Assembly (NCBI RefSeq): GCF_902499555.1
Contig: NZ_CABVMM010000008.1
Span: 124,001-188,000, forward strand
DNA length: 64,000 nucleotides
Direction: 5' to 3'
Source of the DNA: Mesonia oceanica
GTDB lineage: Bacteria; Bacteroidota; Bacteroidia; Flavobacteriales; Flavobacteriaceae
Shown: positions 54,082-64,000 of the stretch, one piece after another
Layout: the number at the start of each line of letters is the position of its first letter
How positions within the stretch are numbered: the stretch's first letter is position 1
Notes under the pieces: generated by a model
Seen by the model: only the letters and a program-made list of their open reading frames with translations
Databases searched by the model: none
What the model was told of the DNA's origin: nothing
Position numbers and translations under genes: made by a program

Positions 54082-56394
54082 ATGAATCAAGATTATATAC
54101 AAGCTGCAGATTGGTCGATTATTGAAAAAGGTTTCGATCCCGACCGTGTAAAATCTTCAGAAAGTCTTTTTAGCTTAGGTAACGGTGCCATGGGGCAACG
54201 CAATAATTTTGAAGAGTATTATTCAGGTCCAACCTTTCAAGGAAGTTATATTGGTGGCGTTTATTACCCAGATAAAACCCGCGTAGGCTGGTGGAAAAAC
54301 GGTTATCCCGAATATTTTGCCAAAGTGCTCAACTCACCGAGTTGGATTGGGATTAACGTAAAAGTTAATGGTGAGCAACTCGATCTTTTTACATGTAAAA
54401 AAGTAGAAAACTTTCAGCGAGAATTGAATATGAAAGAAGGTTGGTACCAGCGTTCTTTTGTGGCAACGATGCCTAACGGTATTGAAGTGGAAGTAAAAGC
54501 AACGCGTTTTCTTAGTTTGGTTAAAGATGAATTGGGGGTAATTAATTACGAAATAATACCTTTAAATGCCAATGTTGAAGTTGAATTTTCTCCGTACTTA
54601 GATAGCGGGATCACCAATGAAGATACCAACTGGGAAGATCAGTTTTGGGAAACTTTGGAGGTACACGAAGAAAAGAATCGTGGTTTTATCATTTCAAAAA
54701 CATTAAAAACAGAATTTGATGTATGTACGTTTATGCATACAGAATTACTGTTGAATAACGAAAAGCAAAACGTCGATTTTTCTACGGAAAAAGAAGCGCA
54801 GAAAGTAACTTTCAACTATAAATTTTCTGTAAATAAAGGAGAAAAGCTTACACTAAAAAAATTAGGAGGTTACGTAAAAGGGATGAATCATCCCGATGAA
54901 AACCTAATTGAAGCCACTCAAAACCTTTTAAATGAAGTAGAAGTGTTTTCTGTAGAAGAATTACTTCAACAACAAGCCAATGCTTGGGCAGATGTATGGA
55001 AAATGTCTGATATTACCATTAATGGTGATGTAAAAGCACAGCAAGGAATCCGTTTTAATATTTTTCAGCTCAATCAAACCTATTCGGGGAAAGACGCTCG
55101 TTTAAATATTGGTCCAAAAGGATTTACCGGAGAAAAATATGGCGGAAGCACGTATTGGGATACCGAAGCCTATTGTCTTCCCTTTTATATGGCGACCAAA
55201 GATCAAGAAATTGCTAAAAATTTACTAGCTTATCGCTATGATCAATTAGATAAAGCCATTGAAAATGCTGAAAAATTAGGTTTCACTAATGGCGCGGCGC
55301 TTTATCCCATGGTAACGATGAATGGGGAAGAAAGCCACAACGAGTGGGAAATTACCTTTGAAGAAATTCATCGTAATGGAGCTATTGCTTATGCTATTTA
55401 TAATTATCATCGTTTCACAGGAGATTATTCATACATTCCAGAGAAAGGTTTAGAAGTTTTAGTTGCTATTGCCCGTTTTTGGCAACAAAGAGCAACATTT
55501 TCCACTCAAAAAAATAAGTATGTAATTCTAGGTGTTACGGGACCAAATGAATACGAAAATAATGTGAATAATAACTGGTATACCAATTACATCGCAAAAT
55601 GGTGTATCGATTATGCCTTAGAAAATATTGAAAAAGTAAAAGCTGAATTTTCTTCTGACTACGAACGTATTTCAGCTAAAACCAATATCACTTCAGAAGA
55701 ATTAGAAAAGTGGCAAGCCGTTGCAGATCAAATGTATTTTCCTTATTCTGAAGAACATGGGGTATTTCTTCAACAAGATGGCTTTTTAGATAAAGAACAA
55801 ACCACAGTGGCAGATTTACCTAAAGAATTGCGTCCCATCAATCAGCATTGGAGTTGGGACCGTATTTTACGTTCGCCATTCATCAAACAAGCCGATACCT
55901 TACAAGGGTTTTATTTCTTCGAAGAGCATTTTAGTAAAGAAGAATTAGAAAAACATTTCGATTTTTATGAACCTTTTACCGTTCACGAATCTTCGCTTTC
56001 CCCTTGTGTTCATAGTATTCAAGCTGCTGTTTTAGGCAGAATGGAACAAGCTTATGAATTCTACCTAAGAACTTCTCGATTAGACCTGGATGATTACAAT
56101 AAAGAAGTAGAAGAAGGTTGTCACATTACCAGTATGGCCGGAACGTGGATGAGTATTGTAGAAGGTTTTGCGGGAATGCGTGTTCGTGATGGAAAACTTT
56201 CATTCTCTCCACAATTGCCAAAAGAATGGAAAGGTTATTCCTTTAAAATTAATTTTAGAAATAAAATTCTAAAAGTAGATGTCAGTGAAGAAGCAACTAA
56301 TTTTAGTTTAGATGGAGAGGGGGCGATGACCGTTCTTTTAAATAATAAAGAAGTTGAAGTAAATATGCCTGCAGTAAGACAGGTTCAGCAATAA
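54082..56394 (+). CDS. GH65 family glycoside phosphorylase, probable maltose phosphorylase
   Basis: 770 residues with the GH65 N-terminal beta-sandwich, linker and (alpha/alpha)6 barrel. The general acid is Glu490 in TGPNEYENNVNNNWYTNY. The KYGGSTYWDTEAYCLPFYM and LYPMVTMNGEESHNEWEI motifs are typical of maltose phosphorylases. The reaction is maltose plus phosphate to glucose and beta-glucose-1-phosphate, in the cytoplasm. Trehalose or kojibiose phosphorylase cannot be fully excluded, but the locus and pgmB favour maltose. Confidence 0.92.
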   Translation: MNQDYIQAADWSIIEKGFDPDRVKSSESLFSLGNGAMGQRNNFEEYYSGPTFQGSYIGGVYYPDKTRVGWWKNGYPEYFAKVLNSPSWIGINVKVNGEQLDLFTCKKVENFQRELNMKEGWYQRSFVATMPNGIEVEVKATRFLSLVKDELGVINYEIIPLNANVEVEFSPYLDSGITNEDTNWEDQFWETLEVHEEKNRGFIISKTLKTEFDVCTFMHTELLLNNEKQNVDFSTEKEAQKVTFNYKFSVNKGEKLTLKKLGGYVKGMNHPDENLIEATQNLLNEVEVFSVEELLQQQANAWADVWKMSDITINGDVKAQQGIRFNIFQLNQTYSGKDARLNIGPKGFTGEKYGGSTYWDTEAYCLPFYMATKDQEIAKNLLAYRYDQLDKAIENAEKLGFTNGAALYPMVTMNGEESHNEWEITFEEIHRNGAIAYAIYNYHRFTGDYSYIPEKGLEVLVAIARFWQQRATFSTQKNKYVILGVTGPNEYENNVNNNWYTNYIAKWCIDYALENIEKVKAEFSSDYERISAKTNITSEELEKWQAVADQMYFPYSEEHGVFLQQDGFLDKEQTTVADLPKELRPINQHWSWDRILRSPFIKQADTLQGFYFFEEHFSKEELEKHFDFYEPFTVHESSLSPCVHSIQAAVLGRMEQAYEFYLRTSRLDLDDYNKEVEEGCHITSMAGTWMSIVEGFAGMRVRDGKLSFSPQLPKEWKGYSFKINFRNKILKVDVSEEATNFSLDGEGAMTVLLNNKEVEVNMPAVRQVQQ

Positions 56395-56458
56395 AAATTT
56401 AAAAATATCATGTGTGATTTGTCCGTGTGAGTAAATTCAACAAAGGACAAAAAGCGAT

Positions 56459-56486
56459 CCTACAAGGTCAAAAAAGACCTTGTAGG
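56459..56486. repeat. Extragenic palindrome, family B copy 1
   Basis: CCTACAAGGTC and GACCTTGTAGG around AAAAAA form a perfect 11-bp stem. It lies in the 246-nt interval between the GH65 and GH97 genes, which otherwise holds no gene. Confidence 0.65.
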
Positions 56487-56637
56487 TATTGTAAAGAATA
56501 AGATTTGAAATTAAAACTTGGTCCTCAATACGATTTTGTTTCGTTTCACGGTGCAAAACCACTTGAACAGGTTCATCTTTAAATTCTTAAAACACTAGCG
56601 TAAGTAATAATTAGAAAAATTAAACCTTAAACAATAA

Positions 56638-58752
<2,115 letters not shown>

Positions 58753-58766
58753 ATAGTTTAACAGCG

Positions 58767-58797
58767 AGAGCTCACAGTATTTAAACCTGTGAGCTCT
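58767..58797 (+). terminator. Hairpin after the GH97 gene
   Basis: AGAGCTCACAG and CTGTGAGCTCT form an 11-bp stem with a 9-nt loop, 15 nt past the stop. It lacks a T-run, so it may be an mRNA stabiliser or repeat instead of a terminator. Confidence 0.45.
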
Positions 58798-58907
58798 ATA
58801 TACAAGAAGTAGAATAGAACTTTCCTATGAGATTTTCAAAGCTTTGTAGCTATGATCACTAAAAATTTATTCTTTCTAGAAATAAAATGGTCTAATTTAA
58901 TATAATG

Positions 58908-58934
58908 TCACCTCGAGCGGAGTCAAGAGGCTTT
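58908..58934. repeat. Extragenic repeat of the GTCACCTCGAGCG type
   Basis: GTCACCTCGAGCGGAGTCAA followed by GAGGC, with CCTC/GAGG arms. This resembles a short sequence that I recall as widely repeated between genes of Bacteroidota. Confidence 0.5.
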
Positions 58935-58954
58935 TAAACCACTAAAACTAATTC

Positions 58955-60820
58955 ATGAAAACTAATTCATTTTTTCAAAAAGCTTTTGTAGTTTTCAGTT
59001 TACTGTTATTGCTGAATGCTTTTCTTTCGGAAGTCAATGCGCAGGTAGAACGTGTTGAACCGCCATTTTGGTGGTCAGGAATGAAAAATTCTGAAATAGA
59101 AATTCTTTTCTATGGAAAGGATATTGCTGACTATAAGGTTTCAACAGAAGAAGATGTGGTGATCACCAGAGTCGTGAAAACCGAAAACCCTAATTATATT
59201 TTTGTAAGCATTGAAACGAAGAATCTTCAACCGCAAACGCTCCATTTCAATTTCTCAAAAAAGAATCGTGTAAAATTTACGCAAGCTTATGAGCTAAAAA
59301 AGCGTAAAGAGAATTCAGCCGCAAGAGAAGGGTTTACAAGTGCCGATGTGATGTATTTATTAATGCCCGATCGTTTTGCTAACGGAAATCCGGATAATGA
59401 TTCGGTAGAAGGTTTAGTCGATAAATTAAATAGAGAAGCAGAAGGAGGAAGACACGGTGGCGATATTCAGGGAATCATAGATCATTTAGATTATATTAAA
59501 GATTTAGGAGCAACGGCAATTTGGAGCACACCTTTGTTAGAAGATAACGACAAAGCCTATTCTTATCATACCTATGCGCAAAGTGATGTTTATCAAATAG
59601 ATCCACGGTATGGAAGCAATGATGATTATAAGCGTTTAGCAGAAGAAATGCACGAGCGTAATCTTAAATTAATTATGGATTATGTAACTAATCATTGGGG
59701 AGCAGAACACTGGATGATCAAAGATTTACCTACCTACGATTGGATTCATCAGTTTCCCGGCTATGCCAATTCTAATTATAGAATGGAAACCCAATACGAT
59801 CCGCACGCTTCAGCCATTGACAAGAAATATTGTGAGGAAGGCTGGTTTGTAAAAACGATGCCAGATTTAAACCAGAGTAATCCTTTGGTTTTAAATTATT
59901 TAATTCAGAATGCCATTTGGTGGATCGAGTTTGCCGATTTAGACGGTTTTCGGGTAGATACTTATAGTTATAACGATAAAGAGGGAATTTCAAAATGGAC
60001 CAAAGCCATTATGGATGAATATCCTAATTTCAATATCGTGGGAGAAGTTTGGTTGCACAATCAAGCGCAAATTTCGTACTGGCAAAAAGATAGTAAGATT
60101 GGTGCGTTACAAGATTTTAATTCCTATTGTCCTTCGGTGATGGATTTTACGTTACACGATGCCATTGGCAATATGTTTAAAGAAAAAGCAGGCTGGGGTA
60201 GCGGTATGCAGAAAGCTTATGGCAATTTTGTAAACGATTTTCTTTACCCAAATACCAATAACCTATTAGTATTTTTAGAAAATCACGATACCGGTAGGTT
60301 CAACGAGATTTACAAACAAGACCTCCAAGCTTATCAATTAGGCTTGACCTTAATTGCGACCACACGCGGAATTCCGCAATTGTATTATGGCTCAGAAATA
60401 GGGATGCGTGGCGATAAAGGCAAAGGTGATGGCGATATTCGTCGAGATTTTCCTGGCGGTTGGGAAAGTGACGAGCAAAATGCTTTTCAGGCTTCAGAAC
60501 GAACCGAATTGCAAGAAAACTTCCATAGCTTTACGAAGAAACTGCTGAATTTTAGAAAAAATTCTAAAGCGATTCATCAAGGTAATTTAACGCATTACTT
60601 GCCGGAAAATAACGTGTATGTCTATTTTCGTGAATTTGAAGGTGAGAAAGTAATGGTGGTTCTTAATAATAATGAAGAAAAACAAACATTGAAGTTAGCC
60701 CGTTTTCAAGAAAATTTAAATGGTACGACTACCGGAAAAGAAATTTTAAGCGGAAAACAACTTCCACTTAATGACGAATTAACAATCAACGGAAAAACTC
60801 CGATGGTTATTCAATTGTAA
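58955..60820 (+). CDS. susA: GH13 neopullulanase/cyclomaltodextrinase-like enzyme (SusA-type)
   Basis: 621 residues with a signal peptide (VVFSLLLLLNAFLSEVNAQ), an N-terminal cyclomaltodextrinase beta domain (about 35-115) and a GH13 barrel. Catalytic residues: Asp335 (GFRVDTYSYN), Glu364 (VGEVWLHN) and Asp445 (LENHDTGR), plus MPDRFANGNPDND for the calcium loop. A C-terminal beta domain follows. It trims imported oligosaccharides in the periplasm, as SusA does. The gene name is by analogy. Confidence 0.9.
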   Translation: MKTNSFFQKAFVVFSLLLLLNAFLSEVNAQVERVEPPFWWSGMKNSEIEILFYGKDIADYKVSTEEDVVITRVVKTENPNYIFVSIETKNLQPQTLHFNFSKKNRVKFTQAYELKKRKENSAAREGFTSADVMYLLMPDRFANGNPDNDSVEGLVDKLNREAEGGRHGGDIQGIIDHLDYIKDLGATAIWSTPLLEDNDKAYSYHTYAQSDVYQIDPRYGSNDDYKRLAEEMHERNLKLIMDYVTNHWGAEHWMIKDLPTYDWIHQFPGYANSNYRMETQYDPHASAIDKKYCEEGWFVKTMPDLNQSNPLVLNYLIQNAIWWIEFADLDGFRVDTYSYNDKEGISKWTKAIMDEYPNFNIVGEVWLHNQAQISYWQKDSKIGALQDFNSYCPSVMDFTLHDAIGNMFKEKAGWGSGMQKAYGNFVNDFLYPNTNNLLVFLENHDTGRFNEIYKQDLQAYQLGLTLIATTRGIPQLYYGSEIGMRGDKGKGDGDIRRDFPGGWESDEQNAFQASERTELQENFHSFTKKLLNFRKNSKAIHQGNLTHYLPENNVYVYFREFEGEKVMVVLNNNEEKQTLKLARFQENLNGTTTGKEILSGKQLPLNDELTINGKTPMVIQL

Positions 60821-60827
60821 GAAACGT

Positions 60828-60889
60828 CATGCTGAATTTAATTCAGCATCTCATCAACCTAATGAATTGTTGAGATTGAAGGTGACATA
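60828..60889. repeat. Extragenic palindromic element, family A copy 2
   Basis: Inner perfect palindrome (ATGCTGAA/TTCAGCAT arms) within GTCA..CTGAATTTAATTCAG..TCTCATCAA, followed by GTTGAGAT and a closing TGAC complementary to the opening GTCA. The stem differs from copy 1 by paired changes. Confidence 0.65.
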
Positions 60890-60893
60890 ATTT

Positions 60894-60920
60894 CCTGCAA
60901 GCTTTCAAAAACCTTGTAGG
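60894..60920. repeat. Extragenic palindrome, family B copy 2
   Basis: CCTGCAAG and CCTTGTAGG arms; 9 of 11 stem positions match the copy at 56.5 kb. Confidence 0.55.
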
Positions 60921-60941
60921 TCTTAAAAACATATAAGTAAA

Positions 60942-62396
60942 ATGAAAAACTATTTTATTCTAGCGAGTGCGTTGGCTTTATTCATAAGCTGTAAAGACAA
61001 CAAGCAAGAAACTTCAATTAAAGAAACTTCAGCAACCATAGAAAAAGTTGAAGATAGCATTGCACCATTTCAAGATGAAATGATGGATAACGCGGTGATT
61101 TACGAAGCAAATATTCGTCAATATTCACCCGAAGGGAGTTTTAAAGCGTTTACCAAAGATATTCCGAAGCTGAAGGAAATGGGCGTTAAAATTCTTTGGG
61201 TGATGCCCATTTATCCTATTTCTCAAGTAAAGAAGAAATCGGCAGATGGCAAGTTTGCTGAAGATATTGAAGACCCTAAAAAGCGTGAGAAAATCTTAGG
61301 AAGTTACTACGCTATTTCAGATTATACAGAAGTAAATCCGGAATTTGGTACCAAAGAAGATTTTCGTGAATTGGTAAAAACCGCACACGAAAATGATATT
61401 TACGTAATTTTAGATTGGGTACCTAATCATACCGGTTGGGATCACGTTTGGATAAAAGAACACCCCGATTATTATACGCAAAATGAAAAAGGAGAAATTA
61501 TAGATCCGATTAATCCTGAAACCGGTGAAGCTTGGGGTTGGGATGATGTAGCCGACTTAAATTATGACAATCAAGAAATGCGTAAAGAAATGATCGCCGA
61601 TATGCTGTATTGGGTCAAAGATGAAAATATCGATGGTTTCCGTTGTGATGTAGCCAGTAACGTTCCTACCGATTTTTGGGAACAAGCGATTCCGCAATTG
61701 CGCGCACAGAAAAACCTATTTATGTTAGCAGAAGCTTGGCAACCGGAGTTGATGGATAATAATTTATTCGATATGGTTTATGGGTGGGATTTTCATCACG
61801 AGATGAACAAAATCGCTCAGGGAGAATTAACTGCTGAAGCGTGGGAAGAGAAAGTGAAAGAAATCCAAGATAAATATAAAGAGGAGCATATCTTAATGAA
61901 TTTTACTTCCAATCACGATGAAAATTCTTGGAACGGAACTGTAAAAGAACGTTTGAAGGGTGGGGTAGAAACTTTTGCCGCTTTAGCTTTTACCGCTCCG
62001 GGAATGCCGTTAATTTATTCCGGGCAAGAATATGATTTAAACAAACGACTTCGTTTCTTTGAGAAAGACACGATTTCTAAAGAATCCCGGCACATGTTTT
62101 CAGTCTATAAAAAACTGGGAAAACTTAAAAACGAAGATGTAGCGTTAAGTGGAGGTGAAAATCCGGCAAGTTATGAGCCATTACAAACTTCTTCACCTAA
62201 ACAAGTAATCGCTTTTAAACGAAAAAAAGGAGAGGAGTCCATTATTTATATAGCCAATGTTACGGATAAAGAGGTAGAGGTAAGCTTAAATTTGGATGGT
62301 GATTTTCAAGATTATATGAATAAAAACCAAACTTTTACAATTAAGAAAAATCAAAAAATCAAGATGTTGCCATGGGAATATCATATTTTGAAATAA
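60942..62396 (+). CDS. GH13 alpha-amylase lipoprotein
   Basis: 484 residues with lipobox LALFISC (Cys17). Single GH13 barrel with Asp236 (DGFRCDVASN), Glu264 (MLAEAWQPE) and Asp326 (FTSNHDENSW), then a short C-terminal beta domain. The YEANIRQYSPEGSF start resembles small bacterial GH13 enzymes of maltodextrin loci. Periplasmic or surface side cannot be decided; no SusG-type inserted CBM is visible. Last gene of the rightward saccharide unit; terminator follows. Confidence 0.9.
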   Translation: MKNYFILASALALFISCKDNKQETSIKETSATIEKVEDSIAPFQDEMMDNAVIYEANIRQYSPEGSFKAFTKDIPKLKEMGVKILWVMPIYPISQVKKKSADGKFAEDIEDPKKREKILGSYYAISDYTEVNPEFGTKEDFRELVKTAHENDIYVILDWVPNHTGWDHVWIKEHPDYYTQNEKGEIIDPINPETGEAWGWDDVADLNYDNQEMRKEMIADMLYWVKDENIDGFRCDVASNVPTDFWEQAIPQLRAQKNLFMLAEAWQPELMDNNLFDMVYGWDFHHEMNKIAQGELTAEAWEEKVKEIQDKYKEEHILMNFTSNHDENSWNGTVKERLKGGVETFAALAFTAPGMPLIYSGQEYDLNKRLRFFEKDTISKESRHMFSVYKKLGKLKNEDVALSGGENPASYEPLQTSSPKQVIAFKRKKGEESIIYIANVTDKEVEVSLNLDGDFQDYMNKNQTFTIKKNQKIKMLPWEYHILK

Positions 62397-62416
62397 CCGA
62401 AATCTTGATTTCATAA

Positions 62417-62445
62417 AAAAAAGCCCCATTTATTGGGGCTTTTTT
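62417..62445 (+). terminator. Terminator at the end of the rightward saccharide operon
   Basis: AAAAAAGCCCCA and TGGGGCTTTTTT form a 12-bp stem with a 5-nt loop. Confidence 0.9.
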
Positions 62446-62462
62446 AATGGAGTTATTAACAG

Positions 62463-62472
62463 AAAACGTTTT
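62463..62472. promoter_or_regulatory. AAAACGTTTT palindrome upstream of pfkA
   Basis: A CG-centred 10-bp palindrome of LacI-operator style, about 40 nt before the pfkA -7 box. GAAAACGTT also occurs (minus strand) before susC near 50.55 kb. Confidence 0.35.
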
Positions 62473-62510
62473 AGGGGCTTAACTTATTAGGTTTTATGAT
62501 AAAATTCAAA

Positions 62511-62518
62511 TATTTTTG
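62511..62518 (+). promoter_or_regulatory. -7 element of pfkA
   Basis: TATTTTTG matches TAnnTTTG and ends 6 nt before the pfkA ATG, predicting an almost leaderless transcript. Confidence 0.5.
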
Positions 62519-62524
62519 AATCAT

Positions 62525-63511
62525 ATGGAACAGAAAATTAAGAATATAGGTGTTCTTACTTCAGGAGGAGATGCTCCCGGAATGAATGCCGGAATACGTG
62601 CGGTAGTTCGTGCTTGTGCTTACCATAAAATAAAATGTACCGGAATATACAGAGGCTATCAAGGTTTGATTGAAAATGACTTTGAAGAATTAAACGCCAG
62701 ATCGGTTAGAAATATCATTAATCGTGGGGGGACATTTCTAAAATCTGCTAGGTCAAGAAGATTTATGACCGTAGATGGTAGAGCTTCTGCTTACGAAAAT
62801 TTACGTTCAGAAAAAATAGATGCACTTGTGGTTATAGGAGGAGACGGAACCTTTACTGGAGCTTCTATTTTTAATAAAGAACATAATTTTCCGGTGATTG
62901 GAATCCCGGGAACTATCGATAACGATATCCGAGGAACAGATTATACCATAGGTTACGATACTGCTTTAAACACCGTAGTAGAAGCGATAGATAAAATTCG
63001 CGATACGGCCAATTCTCATAACCGATTATTCTTAGTTGAAGTAATGGGTAGGGATGCCGGAGATATTGCTTTAAACGCAGGTATTGGTGCCGGAGCTGAA
63101 GAAATTTTAATTCCGGAAGAAAACTTAGGTACCGATAGACTTTTAGAATCTTTGAAAAGAAGTAAAAAGTCAGGAAAAACCTCCAGTATTATCGTGGTGG
63201 CCGAAGGAGATCAGATTGGTAAAAATATCTTTGAATTAGCAGAGTTTATCGAAACCAATTTGGAAGATTACGAAGTACGGGTAACTGTATTAGGCCATAT
63301 TCAACGTGGCGGTTCACCAAGTTGCTACGATAGGGTTTTGGCCAGTAGATTAGGTATTGGTGCCGTAGATGCCCTCTTAGAAGGTAAACGCGATATGATG
63401 GTAGGAATAAAAGACAGAAAATTAACATATGTGCCTTTCGATTTGGCAATTTCAGGAGAAAATGAAATTGATATAGATTTAAGAAGGGTTGCAGATATAA
63501 CTTCAATTTAA
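62525..63511 (+). CDS. pfkA: 6-phosphofructokinase
   Basis: Phosphorylates fructose-6-phosphate with ATP, the committed glycolytic step. From the ATG giving MEQKIKNIGVLTSGGDAPGMN it has 328 residues; the TTG nine bases upstream lies in the promoter. Motifs: GGDAPGMNAGIRAVVR, GGDGTFTGA (ATP), PGTIDNDIRGTDYTIGYDTA (catalytic Asp), EVMGRDAGDIAL and LGHIQRGGSP. The GGDGT glycine indicates the ATP-dependent type. Located after the maltose locus and 12 nt before gap, so sugar uptake and glycolysis genes sit together. Confidence 0.96.
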   Translation: MEQKIKNIGVLTSGGDAPGMNAGIRAVVRACAYHKIKCTGIYRGYQGLIENDFEELNARSVRNIINRGGTFLKSARSRRFMTVDGRASAYENLRSEKIDALVVIGGDGTFTGASIFNKEHNFPVIGIPGTIDNDIRGTDYTIGYDTALNTVVEAIDKIRDTANSHNRLFLVEVMGRDAGDIALNAGIGAGAEEILIPEENLGTDRLLESLKRSKKSGKTSSIIVVAEGDQIGKNIFELAEFIETNLEDYEVRVTVLGHIQRGGSPSCYDRVLASRLGIGAVDALLEGKRDMMVGIKDRKLTYVPFDLAISGENEIDIDLRRVADITSI

Positions 63512-63523
63512 AAACTAGAATTT

Positions 63524-64000
63524 ATGAGTCAAGTAAATGTAGCTATAAACGGTTTTGGCCGTATTGGGCGAATCGCTTTTAGAATAGCAAGTGAAAATTC
63601 AAATATCAATATTGTAGGGATCAATGATTTATTGGAAGTAGATCATTTAGCTTATATGCTAAAATACGATTCTACACACGGAAAATTTGATGGAGAAGTA
63701 GAAGTAAAGGGAAATAACCTTGTCGTAAATGGAAAAGAAATCCGTGTTTCTGCTGAAAAAAATCCTGCAGACCTTAAATGGGATGCGTTAAATGTAGATG
63801 TAGTATTAGAATGTACAGGTATTTTTAAAACACAAGATACTGCAAAAGGACATTTAGATGCCGGTGCTAAGAAAGTAGTAATTTCTGCTCCAACCAAAGA
63901 AGATGTACCTATGTTCGTTATGGGGGTAAACCATACCAAAGCAACTGCAGACGATAAAATCGTATCTAACGCATCTTGTACCACTAACTGTTTGGCTCCT
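63524..64000 (+). CDS. gap: Glyceraldehyde-3-phosphate dehydrogenase, N-terminal part (cut by window end)
   Basis: The first 159 residues of GAPDH: NAD motif [13 protein letters not shown], the [21 protein letters not shown] segment, and the catalytic Cys in [12 protein letters not shown] at the window edge. It oxidises glyceraldehyde-3-phosphate in glycolysis. Starts 12 nt after pfkA, so probably cotranscribed with it. Confidence 0.95.
   Translation, partial: MSQVNVAINGFGRIGRIAFRIASENSNINIVGINDLLEVDHLAYMLKYDSTHGKFDGEVEVKGNNLVVNGKEIRVSAEKNPADLKWDALNVDVVLECTGIFKTQDTAKGHLDAGAKKVVISAPTKEDVPMFVMGVNHTKATADDKIVSNASCTTNCLAP

Overview
The window reads as chromosomal DNA of a Flavobacteriaceae member (Bacteroidota), probably marine and of the Mesonia/Gramella/Zunongwangia type; the genus is a guess. 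The reasons are SusC/SusD proteins, a type IX secretion C-terminal sorting domain, a short primary sigma factor without region 1.1, the DUF4290-murA pair, AT-rich DNA, absence of clear Shine-Dalgarno sequences, and many promoters carrying the Bacteroidetes -7 motif TAnnTTTG. I saw no rRNA, tRNA, CRISPR array, insertion sequence or prophage.

Region 1 (1-16.2 kb) is mostly housekeeping: the 5' part of recQ, a small P-loop ATPase, DUF493, DUF4290-murA, a VTT membrane protein, an MscS channel, a FUSC transporter-like protein with an SdiA-regulated-like protein, PBP1A, DUF1206, an SDR plus aldo/keto reductase pair, rpoD, an FKBP isomerase and two tiny single-span membrane proteins.

Region 2 (16.3-26.4 kb) looks accessory. 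It holds a methyltransferase with the double-glutamate loop of protein arginine methyltransferases next to a JmjC/cupin oxygenase, with a short gap that encodes possible tiny peptides. Next come a beta-barrel protein, a second methionine aminopeptidase, a CPYC flavoprotein with its TetR regulator and two matching 20-bp operator candidates, a secreted protein with YadA-head-like repeats, and a PLP lyase with a divergent Lrp regulator.

Region 3 (26.4-40.3 kb) has lpdA, an FMN reductase, pabB, a RelE/ParE-type toxin-antitoxin pair, tilS, a DsbD-like protein, a three-gene lpoB/COG3014/small-protein operon, an S15-type hydrolase and a DUF885 lipoprotein.

Region 4 (40.3-64 kb) is a complete starch/maltodextrin utilization locus around a LacI-type regulator. 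Leftward run susC-susD-susE and two secreted or surface GH13 amylases. Rightward run the regulator, an MFS sugar transporter, beta-phosphoglucomutase, a GH65 maltose phosphorylase, a GH97 (SusB-type) glucosidase and two more GH13 enzymes, followed by pfkA and gap. The inferred flow is: surface binding and cutting of starch, TonB-dependent uptake, periplasmic trimming, maltose import, phosphorolysis to glucose plus beta-glucose-1-phosphate, conversion to glucose-6-phosphate, and glycolysis. Internal terminator hairpins divide the leftward operon, and the susC and MFS promoter regions share an exact 20-bp sequence.

Short extragenic palindromes of at least two families occur between genes; two copies of one family show compensatory stem changes.
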